A stretch of 64,000 bases of DNA. Origin: Silene conica. Its lineage: Eukaryota; Streptophyta; Magnoliopsida; Caryophyllales; Caryophyllaceae. Below the pieces are notes generated by a model. That model saw only the letters and a list, made by a program, of their open reading frames with translations, was not told the DNA's origin and made no database searches. A program made the translations under genes and the position numbers. Below, one piece after another: positions 22,743 to 32,967 of the stretch. The stretch covers positions 31,529,568 to 31,593,567 of the forward strand of contig CM055319.2 in assembly GCA_029255685.2 (NCBI GenBank), written 5' to 3'. Within the stretch, counting starts at the first letter, position 1. Every line of letters begins with the position of its first letter.

Positions 22743-23016
22743 CCAATGCTACAAACAAGTATTGGGTCCAGAGGTGAACTTAACACATATCCCAATACAC
22801 AGCTATCGCACACCGGGTCAAGAGGTGAACTTAACACATATCCCGTGTACGACAGCAGATCACGTGTCAGGTCCAGAGGTGAGCTTAACACATATCCTGA
22901 CACGCCACAAGCAAAACACGTAATGGGTCCAGAGGTGAACTTAACACATATCCCATCACACGACAAACAACTCACGTGTTAAGCTCAGAGGCCAGCTTAA
23001 GGCATACCTTAACATG
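22743..23016 (-). repeat. Array of constant-loop, variable-stem hairpins in the X LTR
   Basis: Units share a core (plus strand TCCAGAGGTGAACTTAACAC...). The flanks of each core are inverted repeats that differ between units: GTATTGGG/CCCAATAC at 22759-22766 and 22791-22798; CGTGTCAGG/CCTGACACG at 22863-22871 and 22896-22904; GTGTTAAG/CTTAACAT at 22976-22983 and 23008-23015. One unit (near 22921-22960) pairs poorly. Confidence 0.8.
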
Positions 23017-23296
23017 CATCAACCACTAACATCCAAGGGTAGAAACTAACCTATAATTCTAACTTCTTAAACCACTAATCAACACTTAATTGATCCCGGG
23101 AACTAAGATGAGGGAGAGCCGGTTTCCCTTTCGGTTACCCGCCCGGGGGGTCTCTATCATCTCTCCATTCCCGAACCCAATATAGTGTCGCCCATCCTCC
23201 GGGGACCTCAAACACACATAAAAGGTACGCGGAACGAATCTCAAACAAAACCGATTAACCGTTTGAAAGTTATAAACCAATTAATGAGAACAGGGG

Positions 23297-23692
23297 CTCT
23301 CAGCCGGTCCCAGACCGTCTGCCGGTCCACCGGCTGGGAGTCCCTTCCCCTAAGCCTTTACAAAAATCTGAAATAAATGAGAAGAGGCTCTCAGCCGGTG
23401 GACCGTCCGCCGTCCAGCCGGCTGGGAGTCCCTTCCCATAGCCAATCTTCAAAATCCAAATATAAGGAGTGAGTCTCAACCGGTGGACCGGCTGCCGGCC
23501 TGCCGTCTGGGAGTCACTTCCCAAGCCTTCGAAAACTTTCACAAACACCCAAGAGGTATCATGAGCCGGTCGACCGACGGCCGACCTACCGGCTCAGGAA
23601 CCTGACTCCTAATTCCTGAACACACGACAACAAAACACACCCTGACTCTGAGTCGGCCGACCGGCTGCCGGTCAGCCTACCGGCTCAGAGTC
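23297..23692 (-). repeat. Five GC-rich CAGCCGG...CCGGCTG modules in the X LTR
   Basis: Each unit is a dyad. CTCTCAGCCGGT pairs with ACCGGCTGGGAG (23297-23308 / 23329-23340). CTCTCAGCCGG pairs with CCGGCTGGGAG (23388-23398 / 23418-23428). A weaker unit lies near 23471-23512. TGAGCCGGT pairs with ACCGGCTCA (23572-23580 / 23588-23596). GACTCTGAG pairs with CTCAGAGTC (23644-23652 / 23684-23692). The outer stems change between units but remain complementary. Confidence 0.8.
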
Positions 23693-24642
23693 CGTTGTAC
23701 GCAAAAATGCATTTTCCTATCAAATGCAAATCAACTCAAATCGATTCCAAACTTCCAAAATCGCAACAACAAATGTTTACCCATAATATATAATCATCAA
23801 ATACACAAACTACCAGCAATTAATTCCACAAACAATCCTCAATAAGAATATTATTTGTATTCGTCTTAAGCACAAATTTCTGAAAATCGAATACTAGGCA
23901 TGTGAAACATCATCAAAGCAAATGCACATCATACACATGTATTCCTAGCATGATTTCTAAACTCATTGAACATAAACCATATGTAAAATCAGAAACTTAA
24001 ACATCCTAAACATGAAATGTGCTAATATTACAAATAAAGGCCGAGTTTCTCATTATCGTCACCTTAAAAGCAAATTCCGATCAAAGCTCCTCTTCCACCA
24101 CGTAGCTATCCATACTAGGGTCGTCTAAACCTTCACCTACAACCAAGAAACACGGATTTTAGAGTTTAGAGACGGATTCTACAAAAATGGGCAGATTTTC
24201 GAATTGAAGGAAACGAAAATTGGTAGTGACGGATGACTTGCAAATTCCATGAGGATTCCGAAAATGTAATTATTACCTTGATTTGGAGTCCGGATGATGA
24301 AGAAAAATGGATTTTAAGCTTGAGTTTTAAGGAGGAAATGAAGAACAAATGAAGAACAATGTTTTGTTTTTGAGAATGCACAATATGTCGACATTCAAGG
24401 GCTTTAGGAGGGTTTTTATGTGTCCTTTCCGTTTCACGGGAAAACGGGTTTGGAAACATGAACGGGTTTTATGAAATGGATTCAAGTTGCCAAGTTGTAT
24501 TCGTCTTAAGGACTTAAGGTTCTTAAGACGGACCTTACGATTTATTAAAATACTTTTCGATAAATTATTAAAATATTATTTTACTACTTAAAATAATTAA
24601 AAACCCTTAAAATATATTTTATAAAAATACGGGATGTTACAT

Positions 24643-24846
24643 AAGGAACCAGACCTGGGTTTGGGTCTGGTTCACCTTGTCGGTAATAAACGAAGTGGGT
24701 GTTGGTGGTCGAGGGTATAGCTGGTAGTCGGGGGTTACAGGGGCGGTGGTTGCTGGTTGTTGGGAGGTGTTACGCGGTGGTTAAAGGGAATTGGAGTCGT
24801 GTATGACGAGTCGGGTTTTGGGCTGATGGTGTTGATTTGCACGTTG

Positions 24847-24899
<53 letters not shown>

Positions 24900-25902
24900 C
24901 ATTATTATTGTTATTATTATTATTATTATTGTTGTTGTTAGTATTATTATTATTAATATTGGTATTGTTTTTGGTGTTATTGCTTTATAATTTTATTATT
25001 GTATTATTATATTTAGTCTTGTGTTTTCGTGTTAGTATAACATTAAGGTTAAGTCGGGAAATGTTTTTGGGGCTTTCCTTTATAAGGAATTTCCTTCTTG
25101 GGAAGTTTCCATTTTGGGAACTTTCCAGTTTTAGAAAGTTGTCATTTATGGTAGGTGTAAGTATAATAAAAGAGTTAGAAGGGTTTTAATTATTTAAATA
25201 ATATATGTCTAGGTGGAGGTTTCCGCGTGGAACACTTTTGAGTAGCAGTTGCTCAATTACCGTTGTCTTCCGCAGTTTCGAGGTAGGGAAATATCTATGT
25301 TTGTATTGTGATCTGACATGAGGATACTCGTTATCTGGTTTATATATTTACTTGTGATATATTGTGATTGGATAATTACTGATTATTGTGGAGAACGGGG
25401 AGTGTGAAATGGGTCTTGTGATATGGGTCTTGTGATAAGGGACTTGTGATATGGCCATGGGAGGTGTGGTGTGATGGAGGTGAAGTGGAGGAATGAATGT
25501 CGAGGAGATGGAGGAAATGTATTTCGTACTATTTCATGTCTTGATTATATTACCTACTCAACCTCGTGTTGACCCTGTTTGTTTGTTTGTGTCTGTGTTG
25601 ATCCAATTTATTGGGGAGCAGAATGACAGGTTTAGACTTATGGATGCTGGAAGGGTGGAGAGGACATGGATCAGACCTGCCTAGTGCTAGTTCATTCACT
25701 TAGTCTTTCACCGTGTCTGAACTTTTACTTTTGGTTTAATAAACAGTTGTAATATCCTGAGACATTTGTTTAACGTTTAATTACTTAATAAAGTACTTTA
25801 TTTCTTCCTTTGTTATCTACTACCTCGGGTAACCGAGATGGTAACACCCTTGGTTATTTGGGGAGTCCCAGTTCAGGCCTCTAAATAAATGGGGGTGTTA
25901 CA
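24643..25902 (-). mobile_element. Partial LTR 'Y' (minus orientation, TGTAACACCC type)
   Basis: The right end, read on the minus strand, starts TGTAACACCCCCAT at 25902, the usual start of chromovirus LTRs. The stretch to 24643 holds no gene and includes a long ATT/TTA microsatellite. It abuts element X at 24642, so X probably landed in Y and the rest of Y is off-window. GGAAG at 25903-25907 is its candidate target duplication on this side. Identity as an LTR rests on one terminus and context; broken. Confidence 0.55.
24848..24957. repeat. (TTA)n/(ATT)n microsatellite
   Basis: About 17 uninterrupted triplets at 24848-24899, then interrupted repeats to about 24957. Open frames made of isoleucine or leucine runs here are artefacts. 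Confidence 0.97.
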
Positions 25903-26236
25903 GGAAGGCCTTGGCTAGATCATCCCAAGTAGTGAAGGTGTTTGGGGGATGAATGTTTAACCAACGGTCCGCCTTATCCGTCAATGAATAAGGAAAGATC
26001 ATCAATCTCAAAGTCTCCTCCGGCACTCCCGTCTTCTTTATCATGGCAACTTTGCCTTTGAACTTCCTCAAGTGCCCGTGGGCATCCTCATGTGAAGCCC
26101 CACCAAAGGCATGTTTCTCAATGGAACTCATTTGTGATGGGTGGATTTCAAAGTTTTGTGGCACAAGATTGCCAAAGTTGATGGGGTTTGTTGTGTCATT
26201 ATGATTGGGGCGGTTATGGTCTCTTAAGGCGGCCAT
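25903..26236 (-). pseudogene. gag N-terminal part of element Z
   Basis: Starts MAALRDHNRPNHND at 26236. The gag domain motifs VPEETLRLMIFPYSLTDKAD and RWLNIHPPNTFTTWDDLAKAF are those of Athila/Tat gag and align in kind with the gag at 4172. It ends where Y begins. Confidence 0.85.
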
Positions 26237-26654
26237 TATGTGGATTTGTGGTTGATTTGGAATTTGAGGTTAGGGTGGTGGTGATTGGTAGAATGGGTTG
26301 TCGAAATTTTCGGATGTCGGGCATGGAATGTCTTGGTTTGGGCTTTGTGGTTCGGGTGGAGAAGGTGGGTTGTTGTGGCTAGTTTAAGCGTGGGAAGCAA
26401 TTCTCACTCTTGTTATAGTCCTCCTTAAGGCTCGAAAAAGCCTTTCCGGTTCGGAAGTTGAAAATAGAGAATTCGAATCACCCCTTGGCATAAAAACTTA
26501 GTAACACACTTAGTCGTCCTAGTGTTTTTTAAGTACTAGGGAGAGTAAAATAACAACCACTCTACACTTAAACTAACAAAGCTTGGACAAAACAAAGAAA
26601 GCACAACTAACTAAGGCTAAAAACTAAAACTAAACTAAACAATCTCTAGCACCA
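26237..26654 (-). other. Leader of element Z
   Basis: About 420 bp between the PBS and the gag start on the minus strand. No gene or structure recognised. Confidence 0.6.
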
Positions 26655-26672
26655 TCCCCGGCAACTGCGCCA
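26655..26672 (-). promoter_or_regulatory. Primer-binding site of element Z
   Basis: Minus-strand TGGCGCAGTTGCCGGGGA, one base different from the PBS of the Athila-type element at 4095. Three bases lie between it and the LTR end at 26676. Confidence 0.88.
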
Positions 26673-26675
26673 TTT

Positions 26676-28376
26676 TGATGACCGGTTTTTGCCGTCACTA
26701 CCGGTATCAAACACATTTATAAACCCCGAAGATAAGTAGTATTAAGATCGGGGTCGAACACGAAGATGGTGGGGTTAATCGCTTAGTCTAGTTCTAATTC
26801 AAGTCTAAGTTGGGTAATAGGGTTGAGAGTGATAATACTAGCAACTAAAGACAAATAAAAGCAATTTTACTAAGATTAGGTCAATGATAAAAGGAACTAG
26901 GGCGTCGGGGTCACCTAGGTAAGTCGGTAACCAAACATAAGAGAACGGTCTCGTGACACCTCTATGGTAAGCCTAGGGTCGTCTCTTCTCTCGAGTCCAC
27001 TAACCTAAGGTCGAGTCTTATCCTCGCTTTCTCTACAAACAAGGCTAACCTAACACACGAACATGCTCGTGAAACTCAAGACCATCGTCCAAAGCAAACA
27101 AAGTGAAGACTAATGCCCAACCGTCGTTGAGGCAATTTATCGAACACGTAACATGCACAATGTGAAAACCCAACCAAAGAGACAAAACAAGACCAACCCT
27201 AAACATGTTTCATGGTTATCAACTACCCAATCAAACCCCTAACCCTAGAAGGAAACTACTCACACATATCTGAGAGAGAGATATGAATAATTGATGAATA
27301 ATTGCTAAACATGTTGGAATAAGATAAAAGGAAACAATAGATTTAAGAGAACTTGAAACAAATGTAAACAAATGAAAATACTAAGTAAGGATGAAGAAGA
27401 TTATACCAATACTTGCATTAAAGTGAGGAACTTGGATACAAATGAAGAATTCTCTCAAATGTCTTCAAAATACACCCAAAACTCCAAATGTAAACTATTG
27501 ATTACTAAGAAGAACACTAACTATGATTAAGGAAAGATTAACTAAGAAGGATTATAAAAACTAAAGTAAGATTAAGAATTTGATATGAGATTTTAATGTG
27601 TAAATGTAAGCAATGAAATAGTAACAAAACCCTAGAAATGCGTGAAAATATCTAAAGGTTGCGTCAATGAAAATAGACTAAGTGCGGATATATAGTGCGC
27701 GAAATTCTGAGAATTGACTCTCAGCCAGTCTAGGACCGGCTAAGAGTCAAATTACGGACTTCTGATATTTTTCTTCTCTGAACTTGAATACCAGCCGGCA
27801 GGCCGGCTGTCGGCCTGGCACCGGCTGAGAGTCTTTTCTTAAGGGTTTGAAGTTTTGACATTATTTGAAGGTACGCACGATCCTCAGCCGGCCGGCCGGC
27901 TGCCGGTCGGGTACCGGCTCAGAGTCAATTGTAGAATTCCTGTAACATTTAACCAATTTTCGCCCAAAGTCAAGTCAATGCTCCCAGCCGGCCCACCGGC
28001 TGCCGGTCTTCGACCGGCTGGGAGGGCCTGGAGTACTTTCTTCATTATTTCTTCACATTTCGCTCCAAAATCGTCTCGTTTGCTCCCGTTTCTTCGCTCC
28101 CACCACAATACCTACAAAATGGAAACCAAATAGGAATATTCGAGGCAATGGGCGTAAAATCGAGCAAAGGCACGCAAAACGAGGTCGAATCGGGACCAAA
28201 AATGAAGAAAAGACAATGAAAATTATGACCAAAATATAGCTCATCACTTCCCTTGTTCCTTTAATACGTCTTCCCAAGCACACTTGAAAATCCGTATCGA
28301 GCCCAACTCGAACATTTTTAATTCTCTTTTGGGTCGTGGGTCACAACCCTTCCTCTTAGCCCATGCTCCCGCATCA
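26676..28376 (-). repeat. LTR of element Z with four GC-rich modules
   Basis: 1701 bp, bounded by TGAT...ATCA. I place the right end at 28376 because LINE C coding (DILNVT) stops exactly there. Modules at about 27715-27753, 27790-27832, 27881-27924 and 27980-28023 have the form CAGCCGG, 22 bases, CCGGCTG, with flanking arms such as CTCCCAGCCGG/CCGGCTGGGAG. The first one is shorter. The same module type occurs in the X family. The 28244-28376 end reads as an extension of the LINE frame by chance. Confidence 0.78.
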
Positions 28377-30588
28377 GTAACATTCAGTATATCATGTTGT
28401 AGAATAGCATCCATGCCATTAAAGAAAATTTCAGACTTGGCTGAATTCATGCATAGGCCTATGGCTTTGGAAAAGGAAGAAAAGGCCCTCATAAGCAGGA
28501 GAATAGATGAGGCATCTCCTTTGCAGAATAGCAGCAGGTCATCTGCAAACATTAAATGGGTCCGTTTGGTACTTTTGCAGAGAGGATGATAGTGGAAAGG
28601 CCATCTGGAGGTTGCAAACTCAATGAGTCTTGTAAGGTATTCCATACAAATGGTAAAAATCAAAGGAGAGATTGGATCACCATGTCTCAGTCCTCTCATC
28701 CCTTTGAAATATCCAAAATTGGTGCCATTCATCACTAGAGTGTAGGAAGGGGATCTTATGCAAGCCATCACAAGAGAAGTGAACTGTCTTGGAAACTGTA
28801 AACCCTTCAGAATTTGCTCAAGAAGATCAATCTTGAATAGGCATCTTGGGGAGGTGCTTTTCCTGTTGTACGTGTGCACTATATCTTGACAAATGAGGAC
28901 ATTTTCAATGATAGAACAACCTTTGATGAATGCCCCTTGATTGTCATGATGAATGATGTCAGGTAGGACTAAGGCAAGTCTGTTGCAAAGAATCTTTGAG
29001 ATCACCTTGTAGAGCATGTTACAACACGCTATAGGTCTGAATTGAGCTACTGTTGTGGGTCTGTCACATTTTGATATGAGAGTAATATTAGTGGCATTGA
29101 TCTGGTGCAGTAACTGGCTAGTACTAAAGAACTCAGCAATGAATTCATAAATGTCATGCCCAATAATATCCCAGGCATCCTTGAAGAATCCACTAGTATA
29201 CCCATCTGGCCCTAGATCCTTGTCATTTGGAATAGAGAGCACTGCATTTTTAACCTCATCATAAGTTACAGGCTGGTTAAGGACATCAATGTGTTCAGTA
29301 GAGCCTTTCTGGCCATAATCCAAAACAACAGCTCTCACCCCTTCAGTCTCTTTCATACTGCCCAGGAGGCCTTGGTAATAGGTTAGGAAGGCTGTTTGAT
29401 TGCTATCTCATGTAATGCATAATCTGCCTTGCTGATCAAGTATTTGGATGACCTTATTCCTTTGATTCCTCATTCTTATTGCATTATGAAAGTAGGCTGT
29501 ATTGTTGTCCCCTTCTTCAAGCCATTTGAGTTTAGATTTCTGTTGGAGAAAACTATCTCTTGCTTTGGTCAGCCCTTTGAGTTCATGAAGAAGGTCATTT
29601 TCTCTCTGAATTAGGTCCCCATTATGCACATCAGTTGCAATCATCTTTTGAATATCATTCAGTGCACTGGCAGTCTGGGCAGTTTGGTTCTCAATATCAG
29701 AAAATCAATCTTTATTAAGAGCCTTTAGGCTACTTTTCAAGCCTTTGAGCTTTTTAGCAATGCAAAACATCTTAGTACCAGAAATAGATGCATCCCACCC
29801 TTCCTGGACCGTATTAATAAACTTAGTATCCCCACTCCACATATTGAAATACTTAAAGCTTCTAACCTGTTCATCCACAAAGTGCTTGTTACTTATGATA
29901 CAAGGGTTATGATCCATTAACCCTTCAGGATGAAAATGCCCTACCATTTCAGATATTGCAGAAGCCATTCTGGATTTACCAAGAACCTATCCACTCTACT
30001 ATACTTTCTATGCTCAACTGCCTGTTTGTTGTTCCATGTAAAAAAGGCCCCAGTAGCACATATATCAGACATCTTACACATATCCAAGCAATTAATGAAA
30101 TCCTCCATATCTTCTGGTTTAGTCTGCCCTTTGATTCTTTCATCAGGATGAATGACAGTGTTGAAATCCCCTGCTAGGGCCCAAGGTCCTGAATACCTAG
30201 CTGCAATGGCTGCTAAAGAATCCTATAATACCACTATATCTCTCCCTTCGTTGAAGGCATATATCATAGTAGGTAGGAAGTGCTGCATAAAGGCTCTGAC
30301 AGTGACTTTGATATGTATGAATTAAGGTTGGTAAGCTAGCACATCCACATCAAAGAGGCTGGGTTGCCAAAGAACCCAAACTCTACCTCATTTGTGAGTG
30401 TGGCAGTTTGCTGTAACACTCCATCCATCAAAAAAATTGTAGACTATATTACTCACATTTTCATCATCTATTTTTGTTTCTAACAAACCAAATAAACCAA
30501 CTTGATGCTTATTAATAAAACTTTTAACTTCTCTTTGTTTATTTACACTATTCAAACCTCTAACATTCCAGAACCCTATGCTATTCAT
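28377..30588 (-). pseudogene. LINE C ORF2: endonuclease and reverse transcriptase
   Basis: Starts MNSIGFWNVRGLNSVNKQRE at 30588, the apurinic-endonuclease N terminus (NVRGLN, LLETKIDD), then breaks into several frames. RT runs from 29356 downwards: ISKCDRPTTVAQFRPIACCN, GMRGLRHGDPISPLIFTICM and the catalytic FADDLLLF. Between KIDL and LEQILKGLQFP about nine to ten residues of motif A (normally KAYD...W.F) are missing, a small in-frame deletion that would damage the enzyme. At least three other breaks (frame changes near 29400, 29700 and 30380). Cut at 28377 by element Z. Confidence 0.85.
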
Positions 30589-30699
30589 TTAAATGGTTTT
30601 GAATACAAGGGTTACCAGTTTGTACACTTGTAGTCTGTTCTGCCTCAATTTTATCAAGATCAATCATAGGCTCCAAGTCACTATCCTCATTCTCAGTGG

Positions 30700-31804
30700 A
30701 ATGATGTTCCTACTTCTCTGACTGCTTTCTCTGTGGTTGTGTTGGTCCTGGGGTGAGAGCTGGGAACTTAGTGTCTGATAGGACATGAGTGGTACCAGGT
30801 GGAGCAGTTTGGATTGGTTTCCAGACTTGCTTAGTGACTGTTCCATGTTTTTTAGGCTGCTGCAATTTACTACAATACTTTACTTCATGTCCCATGCCTT
30901 TGCATTTAGCACAGATAGTTGGTTTCCATTCATACTCTATCTTTACTTCAATCACCACACCTTTTTCATCCTTAAACTTCACTGAGTTTGGGAATTTTTG
31001 TCCCACAGTCAATTCAACCATTGTACGTGCATATCCCAACCTTGTTTTTTCCTATGTGTCTTGATCAGATTTTACATATGGGCCAATCATATTTGCAATA
31101 GTAGGTAGGCATTTACCCCAGAATTTAAGAGGTAAACCATGAAGACGAATCCAAGCAGGGACAATTTTCACTTCTTCTTTTAGTAAGTCAACATTCTCTT
31201 ACCATTCTTTGACAATAAGAGGCTTATTGTCAAACATGTGATATCCTGCATTAAGCACTGCTTCTTTGTCCCTCATTTCCTTAAATCTGACTAGGAAAAC
31301 ACCATTGGGTAGAAACGAAATTTTATCAATGTCATAACGTTTCCATATTCGATGTATAAAGCCTTCTAAAACCTCCCAAGGTGGATTGGCTCCTAGGACA
31401 AAACAATATACAGCCTGACTCCAATATACTACTTCTTCTTCAACATCTTCATTCGTAAATTGGATCATATCTTCCTGTGGGACTTCCATTTCAGGGATGA
31501 CCTCTGTGACTGGCAAAACAGCGGGTGTAATATCCTTCACAATAGAACACTTATCCCTACTCGTGATCCATGGAATATTGGTTGTGGGGTCCTCTTCATC
31601 TGCATAGGATAAGTCAGGGATGCCAGTAACTTCATGCATAGGCTTGGTACGCAAAACATCCTCCTCAGAGGGTCCTTTTTTTCCTCCAGAATTATGGCCT
31701 GATGTGCTTTGTTTGTGTGATGATTGCTACTTTGATGATGAAGCATGGGATTTTGATGATGCTGGTTGTTTATTCACAGTTTTTGGGATTGAATTTCTAG
31801 CCAT
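30700..31804 (-). pseudogene. LINE C ORF1: nucleic-acid-binding protein
   Basis: Probable start MARNSIPKTV at 31804. A DUF4283 domain around 31400-31200 (EGFIHRIWKRYDIDKISF, then NGVFLVRF) and a CCHC knuckle CAKCKGMGHEVKYC around 30905-30865. In-frame stops occur near 31730, 31199 and 31050, so it is not translatable as one protein. The domain order is that of plant L1 ORF1. Confidence 0.82.
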
Positions 31805-31880
31805 AATGAAGAAGAAATCAAGCCTTAATGATGACTGCAAATCACTTCTCTAATCGCCTCTCATTAGGGTGTTTTTTGCA

Positions 31881-32367
31881 TTTTACTTAAGTCTCGTAAA
31901 TGTTGGTATTAATGTTTTGACTAAAGTTGTTAGATAATAAACTATCAATTAACAAAAAGTTTAAATACTAAGTACTAAATGCAACTATAAATTAACTGTA
32001 AATAAAAAATATTAAAATTTATTTTTTAAATTTTTTAAAAAATAACTTATTACGTACGTCATAAATATATTCAATCAGATATTATATTTTGTGCATTAAA
32101 TTATGGTTGATTCTAAATGTAACAAGTAATGTAGTCTATTATGAAATTTTTCAATATTCGAAATGATATTTAGACTGTGTTAGTTGATTTTATAATTATG
32201 TTTTCTTTAATCGTATTACAAATCTTTTAAATTTTGATAAATTTTTTAATTTATAGTTAGATTTTTAGATATTTAGTATCTTCCGTAAATTGGATTTAAT
32301 ATACTACATACCATGTTTTGCAGTTTTTTTACGGATTTAAAACATGTGTACGTTTCAAATCCATATA
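31881..32367. other. AT-rich unique DNA
   Basis: Very AT-rich stretch between LINE C and LINE B. I see no gene, repeat end or RNA in it. It is probably the pre-insertion intergenic sequence shared with the DNA right of 51181. Confidence 0.6.
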
Positions 32368-32463
32368 ATTTTTGCATGTGTTTTTTTTTTTTTTTGCAAG
32401 AAAGTATTTCTCATTATATTCAAAAAAGAATACAAGAGGTTCTTACAAAGTTTATCCACTAGG

Positions 32464-32967
32464 AAATTCATTTCGAGAATCAGTTGATCTCACCATATAC
32501 AATTCAGTCATGTATGTACAATAACTATCTTACTAATTAAAAACTAAATCACTAAAGTCTTAACTTTCTCTCTCTAGAATTGAGAAAGCTCTCTCCTCTC
32601 CACGTGAGAGTCTTTTTATTATTTCCTTTTCTTCTCTCAAACTGTAAAAACGTTTGGATTTCCTATGCTTTTCTCTGCCTTTCTCTTTCCCTATTGGCCC
32701 GTCCTCTGTCTTTGCTAGTTCCCAAAAGTGGTTTCGTGTTTTTGGATTGGTCTACTGTCGTTAATATGTGTCTCTTTAATATTAAAGTGTTTATGTAAAA
32801 GCCTGGAGGTTTCCTCGCTCTGGGCCTCTCTTTAATATTGATCCTACTACACTTGGGAGATCAAGGGAATTTTGGGAGCACTGTGTCCTCGGTTTTTTGG
32901 TTGATTATAGGGTTTTCAAGGTGGAAAAGTTGATGACTGTTATTAGAAATAAATGGAAGATGAGGGG
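32464..32967 (+). pseudogene. LINE A 5' UTR and start of ORF1
   Basis: The last part encodes the front of the ORF1 domain (GRSREFWEHCVLGFLVDYRV, then FKVEKLMTVIRNKWKMRG), directly followed across the LTR insertion by GLVHVLQIGDIYAIHCDDME at 42205. The first 150 or so bases are non-coding 5' UTR. The ORF1 start codon cannot be fixed with confidence. Confidence 0.7.

Larger units (their letters stand above)
1..24642 (-). mobile_element. Ty3/gypsy chromovirus-like LTR retrotransposon 'X' (Tekay/Del-like), 5' part
   Basis: Seen: on the minus strand, in order from right to left, a long LTR (TGTAACATCCC at 24642 down to TTTTATA near 1708), a TGGTATCAGAGC primer-binding site, a short leader, gag with two zinc knuckles and the start of an aspartic protease. 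The element continues past the left edge. Family: the PBS, the TGTAACATCCC LTR start and the gag/protease type fit Tekay/Del-like chromoviruses. The lineage is an inference because RT, integrase and chromodomain are off-window. An Athila-type element lies inside the LTR; without it the LTR is about 2.9 kb. The element is broken (at least one insertion) and older than what it contains. The bases TAAGG just right of the LTR are the candidate target duplication. Confidence 0.85.
22738..24642 (-). repeat. LTR of element X, outer (right) segment
   Basis: Continuation of the X LTR after the Athila-type insertion. On the plus strand: a repeat-hairpin array (22743-23020), a conserved GNRA-loop motif (23105-23155), five GC-rich modules (23297-23692), then about 950 bp of AT-rich DNA ending GGGATGTTACA at 24642 (minus-strand LTR start TGTAACATCCC). 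The same order, inverted, is seen in the LTRs at 32968-35932 and 39238-42199. The small frames in this stretch are translations of the repeats, not genes. Confidence 0.88.
25903..28376 (-). mobile_element. Athila/Tat-type element 'Z', 5' part
   Basis: On the minus strand: LTR 28376-26676 (TGATGCGGGAGC to GGTCATCA), a TGGCGCAGTTGCCGGGGA PBS, a leader, and the first part of gag, which is cut at 25903 by element Y. It lies within the RT of LINE C; GTAAC at 28377-28381 is the candidate target duplication on this side. A fragment in this window, broken by at least one insertion. Confidence 0.8.
28377..31880 (-). mobile_element. LINE 'C' (plant L1 type), 5' two thirds
   Basis: Read on the minus strand from about 31880: 5' UTR, ORF1 (DUF4283 domain and zinc knuckle), then ORF2 with endonuclease and RT up to DILNVT at 28377, where element Z interrupts it. 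The 3' end is beyond the left edge, so the target duplication cannot be checked. Several in-frame stops and frame changes: an inactive copy. Confidence 0.85.

Noticed and set aside
22682-22975. Open frames with repeated 'GYVLSSPLDP' or 'GELNTYP' peptides (also at 2484, 34830, 34849, 41097, 41116)
   Set aside because: They are translations of the tandem hairpin array in LTRs; units differ in phase and several are read on both strands. No sign of real coding.
24757-25189. Hydrophobic small frames rich in Ile or Leu, resembling membrane peptides
   Set aside because: They translate the ATT/TTA microsatellite.
26237-26400. Plus-strand frame of 64 codons near 26188-26382
   Set aside because: No similarity seen, lies over the gag start and leader of element Z on the other strand.
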